A stretch of DNA of 64,000 bases from Alkalispirochaeta americana. Its GTDB lineage: Bacteria; Spirochaetota; Spirochaetia; DSM-27196; Alkalispirochaetaceae. Positions 25,246 to 34,333 of this stretch are shown piece by piece. The first letter of the stretch is position 1, and each line of letters opens with the position of its first letter. The notes beneath the pieces are model-generated. The model was given only the letters and a program-made list of their open reading frames with translations, ran no database searches and was not told the DNA's origin. The stretch spans positions 42,425 through 106,424 of the forward strand of contig NZ_FTMS01000015.1 of assembly GCF_900156105.1 (NCBI RefSeq), given 5' to 3'. The translations under genes were made by a program, and so were the position numbers.

Positions 25246-26856
25246 CTATCGGTCGTGGTACTCCTGAGAGACCCGAATATACCGGCTGAGTCTCCATAGC
25301 ATATTCCCAAAGAGGGTAACACTCAAGCCGACACTCACATAATACCCCGCAAGAATTGCATCGGATCGATCCTGATAGTGTTGTTGTTCGCTTCGGGAGA
25401 GATCGGACCGGGCGACCCCTCCGGGGAAAAGCCCTCCCAGGTCATCGTACAGGCCGTTTAGAATGATAGGCACACTCAAGGAGAGCGCGAACGCTCCAAA
25501 GGAGCGATAAAAACTGTCTCTCGAGTCCGTGACCGCTCCGGCCCAGTCACGATCGATGGGCGTCAGCTCCCGTCTGTACAGGCGATCGCCCTCGGGAGAG
25601 ACCTGAAGACGGCTATCGTAATAACCATTCCGGCGCAACAAAAACTCCCTTTTCACCCCGGGAAGGGCTATGTCCAGAGGGGTAACCCCGCGCCAGAGAG
25701 CCCCCTCGTAGACTTGAGCCCCCGGAGGGTCAGTCTCGATCCGGAAAATCCGGGGTTGAACCGGAGGAAGCTCCACCACCAGAGAGCGGAACTCTCCCTT
25801 CTCAAGGACCAGGGCAGCCTCGGCCCGGCGACCATCGGCGGCCAGCACCGAAACCGAGTAGGGCCCCGGCAAGAGAAAACGCTCCCGGGCGATACCCGCG
25901 CCAGCCAGACTTCCGTTTATCTTGATCCGGGCGTCCTCGGGAACACCCTGCTGATCAGTCTCCCCAAGGGAATCCTGGACCCGTACCTCAAGAGAGGCCA
26001 GGGACACCCCCGTTACCTCGCGAACCAGCTCTGCCGAAGACCGTTCCAGCATTCCGGCGATCTCTCGTCCCCGGCCAACCACCCGCAGGACCTGCCGCTC
26101 CCGGTTTTCCACCTTGTGAAAGGCCCTCACCGTCAAAATCAGCGTTTCCTCAGGATCATCCCCCAGAATATCCAGACCCACGATAAAAACAATATCAGTC
26201 TTCATCTCTTCTGCCAAAACCCCGGGGCTGCGCAGGGCCTGACTGTACCGGGGGGAGACCTGACTCATCTGCAAGGGGACGCGCCTCGGGGGAAGGACTT
26301 CTTCAGGATCGATACCTCGCACCGTCTTCAATTCTTTCTGGAGATCTGCGTAACGAGAATCATTCTCGTACGGTTCAAATCTCCCCGCCTGCGCCCCCGA
26401 CTCCAGGCGTTGCCGATCCAGACGATGTCGCCGCTCCTCCAAAGACTGCACGAGCCGGTGTTCCTCTTTTCGCAGCCGATCTTCGGCCCAGCGAAGACGT
26501 TCTTCCCTGGAAAGATGCCGTTCCGGGGCATCGCCGATCGCCTCCTGGATCACCCGCAGGTACGATCCAAGAACGGTCCGGTCCATCTCCGCCCCCCGGG
26601 GAATCTCGACAGCCCCCACAGCAAAGGTCCAAGCCAGATCCTCCGGCAGGAGCCGGTTCGCAAGCTCCCGGCGCAACACCTGGTCATTTTCTCCCCGCCC
26701 TGAAGCGCGGAGCTCCGTCCCGTACCCCCCCAGCCACAAGAGCAGGAGAGCCAGGACAAAAAGAAGCCCCGGGGAGAAGGCTCCCTCGGGATTAATCCAG
26801 GGCCTGACCGGCCTGAAACTTGAGGAATGCCTCGATAAACTGATCAAGATCACCAT
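25246..26856 (-). CDS. PEGA-domain protein with N-terminal signal and C-terminal membrane segments
   Basis: A 536-residue protein. The N-terminal hydrophobic run GLLFVLALLLLWLGGYG is a signal anchor or signal peptide. The middle has a charged helical stretch (RLRWAEDRLRKEEHRLVQSLEERRHRLDRQRLE, probably coiled coil) and a nucleotide- or sugar-neutral beta domain. Near residue 370-410, IETDPPGAQVYEGALWRGVTPLDIALPGVKREFLLRRNGYYD is a PEGA domain, a surface-associated beta module. The last third has two hydrophobic segments (AFALSLSVPIILNGLY, GYYVSVGLSVTLFGNMLW). The first codons overlap the prfB 3' end by 65 nt; a TTG four codons on is another possible start. Likely cell-envelope role; no specific function known. 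Confidence 0.72.
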   Translation of the reverse strand: MVILISLSRHSSSFRPVRPWINPEGAFSPGLLFVLALLLLWLGGYGTELRASGRGENDQVLRRELANRLLPEDLAWTFAVGAVEIPRGAEMDRTVLGSYLRVIQEAIGDAPERHLSREERLRWAEDRLRKEEHRLVQSLEERRHRLDRQRLESGAQAGRFEPYENDSRYADLQKELKTVRGIDPEEVLPPRRVPLQMSQVSPRYSQALRSPGVLAEEMKTDIVFIVGLDILGDDPEETLILTVRAFHKVENRERQVLRVVGRGREIAGMLERSSAELVREVTGVSLASLEVRVQDSLGETDQQGVPEDARIKINGSLAGAGIARERFLLPGPYSVSVLAADGRRAEAALVLEKGEFRSLVVELPPVQPRIFRIETDPPGAQVYEGALWRGVTPLDIALPGVKREFLLRRNGYYDSRLQVSPEGDRLYRRELTPIDRDWAGAVTDSRDSFYRSFGAFALSLSVPIILNGLYDDLGGLFPGGVARSDLSRSEQQHYQDRSDAILAGYYVSVGLSVTLFGNMLWRLSRYIRVSQEYHDR

Positions 26857-27899
26857 CCATAACGGCCTGAACGTTCCCCGTCTCTACCGAGGTCCGAAGA
26901 TCCTTCACCATGGTATAGGGCTGGAAAACGTAGGACCTGATCTGATTCCCCCAGGAAATATCTTTTTTCTCTATCGCCTTGGCGGCCTGCTCCGCCTCCT
27001 GCTGTTGCCGGTAATACTCATAGAGGCGGCTTTTGAGCATCGTCGTTGCCATGGCCCGGTTTTTATGCTGACTTCGCTCGTTCTGGCATTGCACAACAAT
27101 TCCTGTAGGGTTATGGGTCATGCGGACAGCCGAGTCTGTTTTATTTACATGCTGTCCTCCGGCACCACTGGCACGGTAGGTATCGACCCGCACATCCTCC
27201 ATCTTCAGATCCACGTCAATGGTGTCGTCGATCACCGGCGAAACATAGACCGAGGCAAAGGATGTGTGCCGACGGCCGCTGGAATCGTAGGGGGAGATGC
27301 GAACCAGGCGATGGACACCTGCTTCGGCCTTCAGGTATCCAAAGGCGTAGTCGCCCTTCACCTCCAGAGTCACCGATTTGATGCCTCCCTCGGCCTCGAG
27401 CAAATCCACCACCTCCACCTGCATGGAGTGATCATCAATCCACCGCCGGTACATCCGGTAGAGCATGCTTACCCAGTCGCAGGCCTCGGTTCCCCCGGCC
27501 CCGCTGTGTATCGTGAGAAAAGCACCCGCCGCATCGGCGTCATCGCTCAGGAGTTGTTTGAGCTGGAGTGAATCGTACCGCCGCTGTTGATCTTTCAGAG
27601 CCTGGCGAATCTCCTCCTCCTGGGAGTCATCGCCCTCTTCCATGGCCAGCTCCAGGAGCGCCTCGGTGTCCTCAACCTCAGCAATCAGTTCTTCCCAGGG
27701 TTCGATCATCTGCCGCAGACGCTTGATCTCGGTCATGGTCCGTTCGGCTCTCTCCCGGTCATTCCAGAAATCGGGATCACCCGTGACAAGTTCTTTTTCT
27801 GCTATCTGGGCTCGCACTGCATCGGGGTCAAAGATACCTCCAGGTGGAGCGGACGTTCTGCTTCAGGGTCTCCAGGGGTTGTCTCATATCTTGTAGCAT
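26792..27899 (-). CDS. prfB: Peptide chain release factor 2, with programmed +1 frameshift
   Basis: RF2 recognises UGA and UAA and releases the peptide. The main frame has the methylated GGQ (RASGAGGQHVNKTDSAVR), the RISPYDSSGRRHTSFASV segment and the usual length (about 368 residues in total). The zero-frame start is ATG 27899 with AGGAGG upstream; this frame encodes MLQDMRQPLETLKQN and ends 23 codons later at TGA 27828-27830. An internal GGAGG (27837-27841), 3 nt, then CTT-TGA-C reproduces the known autoregulatory frameshift site, giving ...RYL-DPDAVRAQIAEKEL. Low RF2 delays UGA and raises the shift, so RF2 controls its own level. Coordinates span both frames. Confidence 0.95.
27828..27841 (-). 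other. prfB +1 recoding site
   Basis: GGAGG-TAT-CTT-TGA-C on the minus strand. The internal Shine-Dalgarno-like GGAGG sits 3 nt before the CTT slip codon, as in the E. coli site. Frame 0 terminates at the TGA; the +1 frame continues with GAC (Asp). Confidence 0.92.
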
Positions 27900-27971
27900 G
27901 GTGGTGATCCTCCTAAAATGATTCGCAAAGGTAACACGCTCCGGCGGTTCCTGTCACCGCAGGAGCGTTGG

Positions 27972-28649
27972 TCACAGGATGTTCTGATAAATCCCGATGA
28001 AAAAACAGGCGCTCCCGCCCATAACAAAGAGATGCCAAATAGCATGGTAAAACGGAATCATCTTGAGGCCATAGACGATTGTCCCCGCTGAGTAGGTAAT
28101 ACCTCCGGCAATTGCCCAGTGCACAAGCCCCGGAGGAACAGCTTCACGAAGGGTCTCCCAGACCAGCAGAATGATCCAGCCCATGCCAAGGTAGAAGAGG
28201 ACATGGAGAAACCCATAGCGCCCCCAGAAGAAAATCGTGAAAAAGAAACCCGCTGCAGCGAGCCCCCAAACGGTAAACAGGACAACCCTCGCTTCGGAAG
28301 TCCCCAGATACACCATAATCGGGGTATAGGTTCCGGCGATAAGAACATAGATGGTGGTATGATCCATGATCCGCATCACCCGCTTGACCACGGGCCCGGA
28401 AACCAGGTGATACATTCCGCTGGAAAAGTAGAGCAGAATCATGGACAGCCCGAAGACGAGCCCTGCTGCCAGCAGAGAGGGGTTGTCTCCCGTCGCCACC
28501 TTGATGAGAATTGCCGAGAGCGCTACCAGGCTCAAGCCGCCTCCCAGAAGATGAGTCAAGCCGTTCAGAAGCTCCTCTTTCTCGTCGTCGTGATCATGAA
28601 GCGTTATGTGGTTCAAAAACCACTGATAAAAGGAAGTGTATCTACTCAT
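27972..28649 (-). CDS. Hemolysin III / PAQR family membrane protein
   Basis: A 225-residue protein with seven hydrophobic segments and the family's metal-site residues: SSGMYHLVS in TM2, MRIMDHTTIYVLIAGTYTP (D-x-x-x-I-x-x-x-I-A-G-T-Y-T-P, strongly conserved) and FYHAIWHLFVM with two histidines near the C-terminus. Bacterial members (YqfA-type) are membrane proteins of unclear role, possibly lipid-linked hydrolases; the name hemolysin comes from one Bacillus protein. The ATG at 28649 (MSRYTS) has a -10-like AATGAT 6 nt upstream and TTGACC at 17 bp. It lies immediately downstream of the glpK terminator. Confidence 0.85.
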   Translation of the reverse strand: MSRYTSFYQWFLNHITLHDHDDEKEELLNGLTHLLGGGLSLVALSAILIKVATGDNPSLLAAGLVFGLSMILLYFSSGMYHLVSGPVVKRVMRIMDHTTIYVLIAGTYTPIMVYLGTSEARVVLFTVWGLAAAGFFFTIFFWGRYGFLHVLFYLGMGWIILLVWETLREAVPPGLVHWAIAGGITYSAGTIVYGLKMIPFYHAIWHLFVMGGSACFFIGIYQNIL

Positions 28650-28655
28650 AGCTGG

Positions 28656-28684
28656 ATCATTCGATATATCGGGGTTTTGGTCAA
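28656..28684 (-). promoter_or_regulatory. Promoter of the hemolysin III gene, leaderless arrangement
   Basis: TTGACC (28679-28684), exactly 17 bp, AATGAT (28656-28661), then 6 nt to the ATG. No ribosome binding site. Confidence 0.55.
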
Positions 28685-28792
28685 TGAACGGCCCGTCGGG
28701 GATTTGACACAGCAATAGTCTCTCCTGACAGGATTCCCTGGCAGGGAACCCCACAAGCCGCCCCGGCAAAGCGGCTGCATGGGAGGGGACGC

Positions 28793-28838
28793 AAAAAAGC
28801 CGTCCTGCGTAAACGCAGGACGGCTCCCCCTTTTTTTG
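28793..28838. terminator. Strong bidirectional terminator after glpK
   Basis: A perfect 12-bp stem (AGCCGTCCTGCG / CGCAGGACGGCT) with a 4-nt loop, flanked by A6 on one side and T7 on the other, so it can terminate on either strand. It sits 16 bp after the glpK stop. Confidence 0.9.
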
Positions 28839-28853
28839 CAAAACCTGATCAGA

Positions 28854-30353
28854 TCAATGATCTTCCCAGTCCATTGCCTTGGTAACAGCCTTCTGCCAGC
28901 CCTTGTAGAGCTTGTCGCGTTCGGCCTTGTCGATGGAGGGATCAAACTTCCGGTCCAGCACAAAAGCTGTTGCCAGATCACCCTTGTTCTTCCAGAATCC
29001 CGAAGCGAGACCGGCGAGGAACGCAGAACCACGAGCAGTGGTCTCAACAATCTTCGGCCGAAGAACGGGAACACCGATGATGTCCGCCTGGAACTGCATC
29101 AGGAAGTTGTTCATGGAAGCACCACCGTCAACCTTGAGCTCCTTGTTCTCGATACCGGAGTCTTTCTCCATGCAATCGATAACGTCGCGGGTCTGATAGG
29201 CGATGGATTCCAGGGTGGCGCGCACGATGTGATCGCGGTTTGCCCCACGGGTAAGTCCCACAATTGCGGCCCGAGCGTACTGATCCCAGTAGGGAGCACC
29301 AAGACCGACAAAGGCGGGTACCATGTATACACCATTGGTGTCATTCACCTTGGAGGCGAAGTAGTTTGTGTCAGCCGCATCAGCAACGATCTTGAGTTCG
29401 TCCCGCAACCACTGTACAGCAGCACCGGTCACGAAGATCGCGCCTTCCAGAGCGTACTCAACCTTGCCGTCCAGACCCCAAGCGATGGTGGTCAGAAGAC
29501 CGGTGTTGGAGGGAACCCGCTTTGTTCCGGTATTCAGAAGAACAAAGGAACCGGTTCCATAGGTGTTCTTGGCCATACCAACTTCGAAACAGGCCTGTCC
29601 AAAGAGGGCACCCTGCTGGTCACCGATCGCTGCGGCTACAGGAATCTTTGCTCCACCGAAGGTTTTTTCGTCGGTGTGTCCATAGATCTCGCTGGAGGGG
29701 CGAACTTCGGGAAGCATGGAAGCGGGCACGCCCAGCTCCTTCATCATCTTTTCGTCCCACTTGAGGTCTTTGATGTTGAAAAGCATCGTTCGGGATGCGT
29801 TGGAATAGTCGGTAACGTGAACCTTTCCTCCAGTGAGCTTCCAGATCAGCCAGCTGTCAACGGTTCCCATGAGGAGTTCGCCAGCATCTGCTTTTGCACG
29901 GGCTCCCGGAACGTTGTCGAGAATCCACTTCACTTTGGTTCCGGAGAAATATGCGTCAATAACCAGACCGGTGTTTTCCTTGACGTAGGACTCCAGGCCC
30001 TTCTTCTTCATTTCGTCACAGATACCGGCGGTACGGCGATCCTGCCAGACGATACCGTTCATGACGGGCTTGCCAGTGCTCTTCTCCCAGACGATGGTGG
30101 TCTCTCGCTGGTTGGTGATACCAATCGCGGAAACTTCATCGGGCTTTGCTCCAGCCTTCTCGATCACCTGACGGGCGACACCACTCTGGGTTGCCCAGAT
30201 GTCCATCGGATCGTGCTCAACCCAGCCCGGCTTGGGATAGATCTGGGGGAACTCTTGCTGAGCAACAGCCACGATGTCGCCGCCGTGATCGAACAGGATC
30301 GCACGACTACTGGTCGTCCCGGCGTCGAACGCCATCACATACTTTGCTGCCAT
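28854..30353 (-). CDS. glpK: Glycerol kinase
   Basis: Phosphorylates glycerol to glycerol-3-phosphate. A 499-residue FGGY kinase with the expected motifs: [14 protein letters not shown] (ATP/Mg site), [32 protein letters not shown]-like [32 protein letters not shown] and the C-terminal [17 protein letters not shown]. The ATG follows CGGAGG at 7 nt. Divergent from the three-gene glp dehydrogenase operon, giving a compact regulon that turns glycerol into dihydroxyacetone phosphate. No glycerol facilitator gene is in the window. Ends 16 bp before a strong terminator. Confidence 0.97.
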   Translation of the reverse strand: MAAKYVMAFDAGTTSSRAILFDHGGDIVAVAQQEFPQIYPKPGWVEHDPMDIWATQSGVARQVIEKAGAKPDEVSAIGITNQRETTIVWEKSTGKPVMNGIVWQDRRTAGICDEMKKKGLESYVKENTGLVIDAYFSGTKVKWILDNVPGARAKADAGELLMGTVDSWLIWKLTGGKVHVTDYSNASRTMLFNIKDLKWDEKMMKELGVPASMLPEVRPSSEIYGHTDEKTFGGAKIPVAAAIGDQQGALFGQACFEVGMAKNTYGTGSFVLLNTGTKRVPSNTGLLTTIAWGLDGKVEYALEGAIFVTGAAVQWLRDELKIVADAADTNYFASKVNDTNGVYMVPAFVGLGAPYWDQYARAAIVGLTRGANRDHIVRATLESIAYQTRDVIDCMEKDSGIENKELKVDGGASMNNFLMQFQADIIGVPVLRPKIVETTARGSAFLAGLASGFWKNKGDLATAFVLDRKFDPSIDKAERDKLYKGWQKAVTKAMDWEDH

Positions 30354-30867
30354 AAAAAAACCTCCGTTTTTGTTTCTCCCTGGAACTTACTACTCAACAA
30401 CACATATCCACGACGAAAACTTTTCCAGGCAAGCCTCCGCCGTTTATCACCGACTGCGGCGATAAACCCATAATTTTTGATGGATTACTATTAATATCGT
30501 CCAAGACAACCCGTAGAAGCAAAGATACTCGAAGCAGAAAATCAAATGTCGGTAAAGGACCGACAAATAAAAAAAACTCCACTACGAAAATATCCTTGTT
30601 ACGGTGTTACATCTTTTTTTGACGTTTGTAACCCGACCTACAGTGATGCTACACCCACTCCGGACAGCCGTCAACCAAAACTTTTTCAAATGTGCACCCT
30701 TCCAAAAACCTCCGACATCCTCTTCTGTTGCACCTTCGGCACATAAACCGTTTTATCTTCTCTCATATTGTGAACCATTGTAACTTTTTTCTTGACAGAC
30801 GTTCAGACCGGGTCTACTCTGTTTGCAAGAAGTTACACTCCCATTACAGGAATATGAGGTGAATGAG
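30354..30867. promoter_or_regulatory. 514-bp divergent control region between glpK and glpA
   Basis: No credible gene inside. Right promoter (toward glpA): TTGACA 30794-30799, 17 bp, TACTCT 30817-30822. Dyads: GTTTATC-N12-GATAAAC (30442-30467, with inner CCG/CGG), TGTCGGT-N5-ACCGACA (30547-30565), ATAAACCGTTTTAT (30743-30756). The hexamer TGTAAC/GTTACA occurs at 30606, 30627, 30779 and 30832, with a related GTTACG at 30598. The last two flank the glpA promoter. Together they suggest binding sites for one or more regulators, perhaps a GlpR-type repressor; none is encoded in the window. Confidence 0.6.
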
Positions 30868-32343
30868 GTGAGCCAGCAAAAGTACGATGTTGTTATCGTC
30901 GGAGCAGGGATCGTGGGGTGCATGATCGCACGAGAACTGTCCCGCTACAAGTTGTCCGTGGCCGTGGTCGAGCGGGATTCGGACGTAGGAATGGGCCAGA
31001 GCACGGCCAACAGCGCAATTATCCACTCCGGGCACGATCCGGCTCCGGGCTCGCTGAAGGCTCTGCTCAACGTCCGGGGCAACGAGCTCTGGCATCAGAT
31101 TGCCCCCGAGCTGGATATCCCCCTGGACAAGACAGGAGCCCTGATCGTTGCTGTGGGCCCCGAAGAGCAGGCAGGGTTGCGGCCTCTCTACGAGCGGGGT
31201 AAAGAAAACGGGGTAAAAGGTCTCGAGATTCTTGGCAGAGAGCAAGTTCTGGAGATGGAGCCTCACCTTACCCCCGACGTTACGGGTGCACTTTCCACAC
31301 CCACCGCCGGTGTGGTTGACCCCTTTCAGGGTGTGTTAGGTGCCGCCGAAAACGCCGCGATCAACGGGGTCACCTTTATCTTCGACGCTGAAGTACGCGG
31401 CATGATCGTAGAAAACGGTACGCTCACGGGAATCGAGACCACCAAAGGCACAATTGAAGCACAATGGTTCATCAACTCTGCCGGCGTTCACAGCGATGAA
31501 CTCATGCACATGGTGGGAGATCACCCGGAGTTCGAGATCACCGCCCGCCGGGGTGAATACTTTGTTTTTGACGATTCGGCCTTCACCATCAGCAGCGTCC
31601 TCTTTCCCATGCCCAGCGAGAAGGGCAAGGGCATTCTGGTTACAACAACAACTCACGGGAACGCCATGGTGGGCCCCAACTCGGACCCCATTGAGGACAA
31701 GGAAGATCGGTCGGTCACCAAAGAGGGAATGAACTCCATCCTCTCCGGCGCCCACCGTCTGGTACCGGCAGTCTCCCCCCGGGATGTGATTGCCACTTTC
31801 GCAGGGCTGCGAGCCACGGGAAACCACGCCCCCGACGGCAAAAACAAGGACTTCCTGATTGAAGTTTCTTCCACCGTAGAGGGGTTGGTAAATCTGGCAG
31901 GCATTGAATCTCCCGGCTACGTCTCTTCGCCGGCTATCGCCGAATACGTGGCGGAGCTTCTGCGGGATGCCGGTCTCAAGCTGGAAGAGAAAGCAGACTG
32001 GCAAGCCAGGCGGAGCCGCATTCCCCGTTTTCGGGATCTCTCCCACGCAGAGCGGGCCGCCCTGGTCGCGAAGAACCCCGCCTACGGCCGCATTGTCTGC
32101 CGTTGCGAAGAGGTAACAGAGGGCGAGATCATCGATGCGATCCATTCGCCCATCCCTGCCACATCCTACGACGCTATCAAGCGCCGCACCTGGCTGGGCA
32201 CGGGCCGTTGCCAGGGTAGCTTTGACTATCCCCGGACGATGGAGATCCTTGCACGGGAACTCAATGTGTCCATGACAGAGATCACCAAGAAGGGACCGGG
32301 TTCGGTGTTCCTGTACCGCCAGACAAAAGAGGAAGTAATCTGA
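30868..32343 (+). CDS. Glycerol-3-phosphate dehydrogenase, GlpA-like with C-terminal BFD domain
   Basis: A 491-residue FAD-dependent oxidoreductase. The N-terminus YDVVIVGAGIVGCMIARELS is a Rossmann/FAD-binding motif; the DAO fold spans about 1-370. Toward the C-terminus RIVCRCEEVTEGEIIDAIHSPIPATSYDAIKRRTWLGTGRCQGSF is a BFD-like [2Fe-2S] domain with four cysteines, as in GlpA of the anaerobic enzyme. It oxidises glycerol-3-phosphate to dihydroxyacetone phosphate, passing electrons to its neighbours. Start GTG 30868 with GAGGTGA 5 nt upstream; a GTG at 30859 is possible. First gene of glpA-glpB-like-DUF1667; the next ATG overlaps its stop by one base. Confidence 0.9.
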   Translation: MSQQKYDVVIVGAGIVGCMIARELSRYKLSVAVVERDSDVGMGQSTANSAIIHSGHDPAPGSLKALLNVRGNELWHQIAPELDIPLDKTGALIVAVGPEEQAGLRPLYERGKENGVKGLEILGREQVLEMEPHLTPDVTGALSTPTAGVVDPFQGVLGAAENAAINGVTFIFDAEVRGMIVENGTLTGIETTKGTIEAQWFINSAGVHSDELMHMVGDHPEFEITARRGEYFVFDDSAFTISSVLFPMPSEKGKGILVTTTTHGNAMVGPNSDPIEDKEDRSVTKEGMNSILSGAHRLVPAVSPRDVIATFAGLRATGNHAPDGKNKDFLIEVSSTVEGLVNLAGIESPGYVSSPAIAEYVAELLRDAGLKLEEKADWQARRSRIPRFRDLSHAERAALVAKNPAYGRIVCRCEEVTEGEIIDAIHSPIPATSYDAIKRRTWLGTGRCQGSFDYPRTMEILARELNVSMTEITKKGPGSVFLYRQTKEEVI

Positions 32344-33629
32344 TGCAGCCAAACACAACCTACGACGTCATTGTCATCGGCGGCGGCCCTGCGGGAATGT
32401 CCGCCGCGATCAAGGCCTACGAGGCCTGCAAGGGAAAGGTTCTGCTTATCGAGCGGAACGATAGCCTGGGAGGAATTCTCCCCCAGTGTATCCATAACGG
32501 CTTTGGAGCGGTCAACTTTGGCAACGACCTGCCCGGACCGGAGTACGCCTACCGGTACGAGGTGGAATTGCGAAAGCTTCCCGTGGACATTCTTCTGGAC
32601 ACGATCGTGGTAGATCTCACAGCAGATCACCAGGTCTACGCCATGAACAGCACCGACGGCTACCTCCATTACAAAGCCAAGGCGATCGTCCTGGCCATGG
32701 GATGCCGTGAACGGACCCGGGCGCAGATCCGCCTTCCCGGAACCCGGTCCGCCGGCATATTTACTGCAGGAACGGTACAGCGCCTGGTGAACATCGAGGG
32801 ATATATGCCAGGAAACGAGGTGGTGATCCTGGGAAGTGGAGACATCGGGATGATCATGGCCCGGCGCATGTCCATTGAAGGCGCCAAGGTCCACGCTGTT
32901 CTGGAACTCCTGCCCTACCTGACAGGTCTGCGACGGAACTACGTCCAGTGCCTCCAGGACTACGGCATCCCCCTTCACCTGAGCACTACGGTCAACAAGA
33001 TCTACGGGGACAAGCGGGTAGAGGGAATTGAGACGGTTAAAGTGGACGAGAACCTTCAGGCCGTTCCCGGCACTGAAGAGTTCATCAAGTGTGACACCCT
33101 CCTGCTCTCGGTAGGTCTCATTCCCGAGAACGAACTCTCCCGCAAGGCCGGAGTCCAGATGGATCCCAGAACAAACGGGCCCATCGTGGATTCCGATATG
33201 GCAACAAATGTACCTGGCATCTACGCCGCAGGAAACGTTACAGCCATCTACGACCTGGCTGACTACGTAAGCAAGGCCGGAGAGGTTGCCGGACAGAGCG
33301 CCGCAAAATACGCCGAATCTGCCGCCCGTCGGGATATAAAAGAGCACCGGACAATCCGCCTGAAACCCGGCGCCAACATCGGAAGTATCATTCCCCAGGA
33401 AGTCTTCCTGGAGCAGAATCAGGAGCACGAGGTTCTCCTGACGATGCGGCCTAACTCGCTCATGGAGCGAATGGTCAAGGTTGAACTTACCGCTGGTGAT
33501 GAAACGGTGGTCTCTTTCCGGGAGCAGTATGCCCGCCCGGCGGAGATGATCGTCCATAAGCTGAAGGCGAAGGACTTCGAGAAGCTCCTGAGCACCGATG
33601 CCACCGAACTGGTAGCATCCATCTCGTGA
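32343..33629 (+). CDS. FAD-dependent pyridine nucleotide-disulfide oxidoreductase, GlpB/HcnB-like
   Basis: A 428-residue flavoprotein with two dinucleotide motifs: YDVIVIGGGPAGMSAAIKAY (FAD) and NEVVILGSGDIGMIMARRMS (NAD(P)H), plus GIYAAGNVTAIYDLADYVSKAGEVAGQSAAKY near the end of the second FAD motif. QCIHNGFGAVNFG (about 40-52) is typical of partners of GlpA-like dehydrogenases in anaerobes. It most likely moves electrons from the GlpA-like subunit to NAD(P)+ or another carrier. Starts ATG inside the upstream stop (TGATG). Confidence 0.88.
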   Translation: MQPNTTYDVIVIGGGPAGMSAAIKAYEACKGKVLLIERNDSLGGILPQCIHNGFGAVNFGNDLPGPEYAYRYEVELRKLPVDILLDTIVVDLTADHQVYAMNSTDGYLHYKAKAIVLAMGCRERTRAQIRLPGTRSAGIFTAGTVQRLVNIEGYMPGNEVVILGSGDIGMIMARRMSIEGAKVHAVLELLPYLTGLRRNYVQCLQDYGIPLHLSTTVNKIYGDKRVEGIETVKVDENLQAVPGTEEFIKCDTLLLSVGLIPENELSRKAGVQMDPRTNGPIVDSDMATNVPGIYAAGNVTAIYDLADYVSKAGEVAGQSAAKYAESAARRDIKEHRTIRLKPGANIGSIIPQEVFLEQNQEHEVLLTMRPNSLMERMVKVELTAGDETVVSFREQYARPAEMIVHKLKAKDFEKLLSTDATELVASIS

Positions 33630-33657
33630 GTCACAGGGAAGAGGGAGAAAACAAACG

Positions 33658-34053
33658 ATGAGTGAAGAACTGCAAGGCAACTACCGGACTCGTACTGATA
33701 TCTGCCTCCGGTGTCCCCGGGGTTGCGAGGTCCAGACCATGCTCGGACCGGATGACGAGATCCTCAATATGAGCGGCAACAAGTGCAAGCTGGGCGTGGA
33801 CTATGTGAAGCAGGAGATTCAGGATCCTCGCCGGGTTCTGCCCACAAGTATTAAGGTGAAAAACGGGAACCGCCCCATGGTACCCGTCTGGACGCCGGAG
33901 CCGATGCCCAAGGGATTGCTCCTGGAGCTTGCAAAGGATACACGCAAAATCGAGGTAGAGGCCCCTGTCCATGTAGGGGATGTACTGATCGATGACTGGC
34001 GGGGCAAGGGCATCCGCCTGGTCGCAAGCGGCGAGGTCACCCGCGTCGAGTAG
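33658..34053 (+). CDS. DUF1667 cysteine protein, third component of the glp operon
   Basis: A 131-residue protein of the DUF1667 family, known to occur next to GlpA/GlpB-like genes in anaerobes and spirochaetes. ICLRCPRGCEVQTML (CxxC-x3-C) and GNKCKLGVDYVKQEI give four cysteines, suited to an iron-sulfur cluster or zinc. The C-terminal half (VHVGDVLIDDWRGKGIRLVAS) is a small beta domain. It may replace GlpC as electron-transfer subunit; that is inference from position and cysteines. Spacing to the previous gene is 28 bp with AGGGAGA-rich sequence before the ATG. Confidence 0.85.
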   Translation: MSEELQGNYRTRTDICLRCPRGCEVQTMLGPDDEILNMSGNKCKLGVDYVKQEIQDPRRVLPTSIKVKNGNRPMVPVWTPEPMPKGLLLELAKDTRKIEVEAPVHVGDVLIDDWRGKGIRLVASGEVTRVE

Positions 34054-34061
34054 AATCCTGC

Positions 34062-34092
34062 CCTGATCGATCCCCCGCAAAGGTCGATCAGG
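34062..34092 (+). terminator. Hairpin after the glp dehydrogenase operon
   Basis: CCTGATCGA pairs with TCGATCAGG across a 13-nt loop, 8 bp after the DUF1667 stop. No T-run follows, so it may be a processing or weak termination signal. Confidence 0.45.
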
Positions 34093-34118
34093 GGCTCCTC
34101 CACAGGGGCGGAGACCCG

Positions 34119-34148
34119 TTGACACGAGTCCTGCCTCCGTGGTAAGTT
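34119..34148 (+). promoter_or_regulatory. Promoter of tRNA-Pro
   Basis: Consensus -35 TTGACA (34119-34124), 18-bp spacer, TAAGTT (34143-34148), 15 bp before the mature tRNA 5' end. Confidence 0.7.
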
Positions 34149-34163
34149 CCGAGCGTATTGAAA

Positions 34164-34237
34164 CGGGCTGTAGCGCAGGGGTTTAGCGTACTTGTCTGGG
34201 GGACAAGGGGTCGGCGGTTCAAATCCGCCCAGCCCGA
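34164..34237 (+). tRNA. tRNA-Pro, anticodon GGG
   Basis: The acceptor stem CGGGCTG (34164-34170) pairs perfectly with CAGCCCG (34230-34236), discriminator A. The anticodon arm is CTTGT-loop CTGGGGG-ACAAG, giving anticodon GGG. The T-loop is GTTCAAATC in GGCGG-TTCAAAT-CCGCC. The 3' CCA is not encoded. It reads CCC and, by wobble, CCU. It has its own promoter and is followed at once by a strong terminator. Confidence 0.97.
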
Positions 34238-34239
34238 AT

Positions 34240-34277
34240 AAAAAAGCCGTGAGTGTATTCCACTCACGGCTTTTTTT
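34240..34277. terminator. Bidirectional terminator after tRNA-Pro
   Basis: A perfect 10-bp stem GCCGTGAGTG/CACTCACGGC with a 5-nt loop, A-run before and T7 after. Could also stop transcription arriving from the minus-strand antiporter gene. Confidence 0.9.
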
Positions 34278-34333
34278 GTGCTCTCCTGCGGGAAGGATGC
34301 TGAATCGTCATCGTTCCCGCAGCCCTGGTTCAC

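Noticed and set aside
30546..30746. 66-codon frame in the glp control region
   Set aside because: Overlaps dyads and half-sites of the regulatory region, has no ribosome binding site and an amino-acid make-up unlike a real protein.
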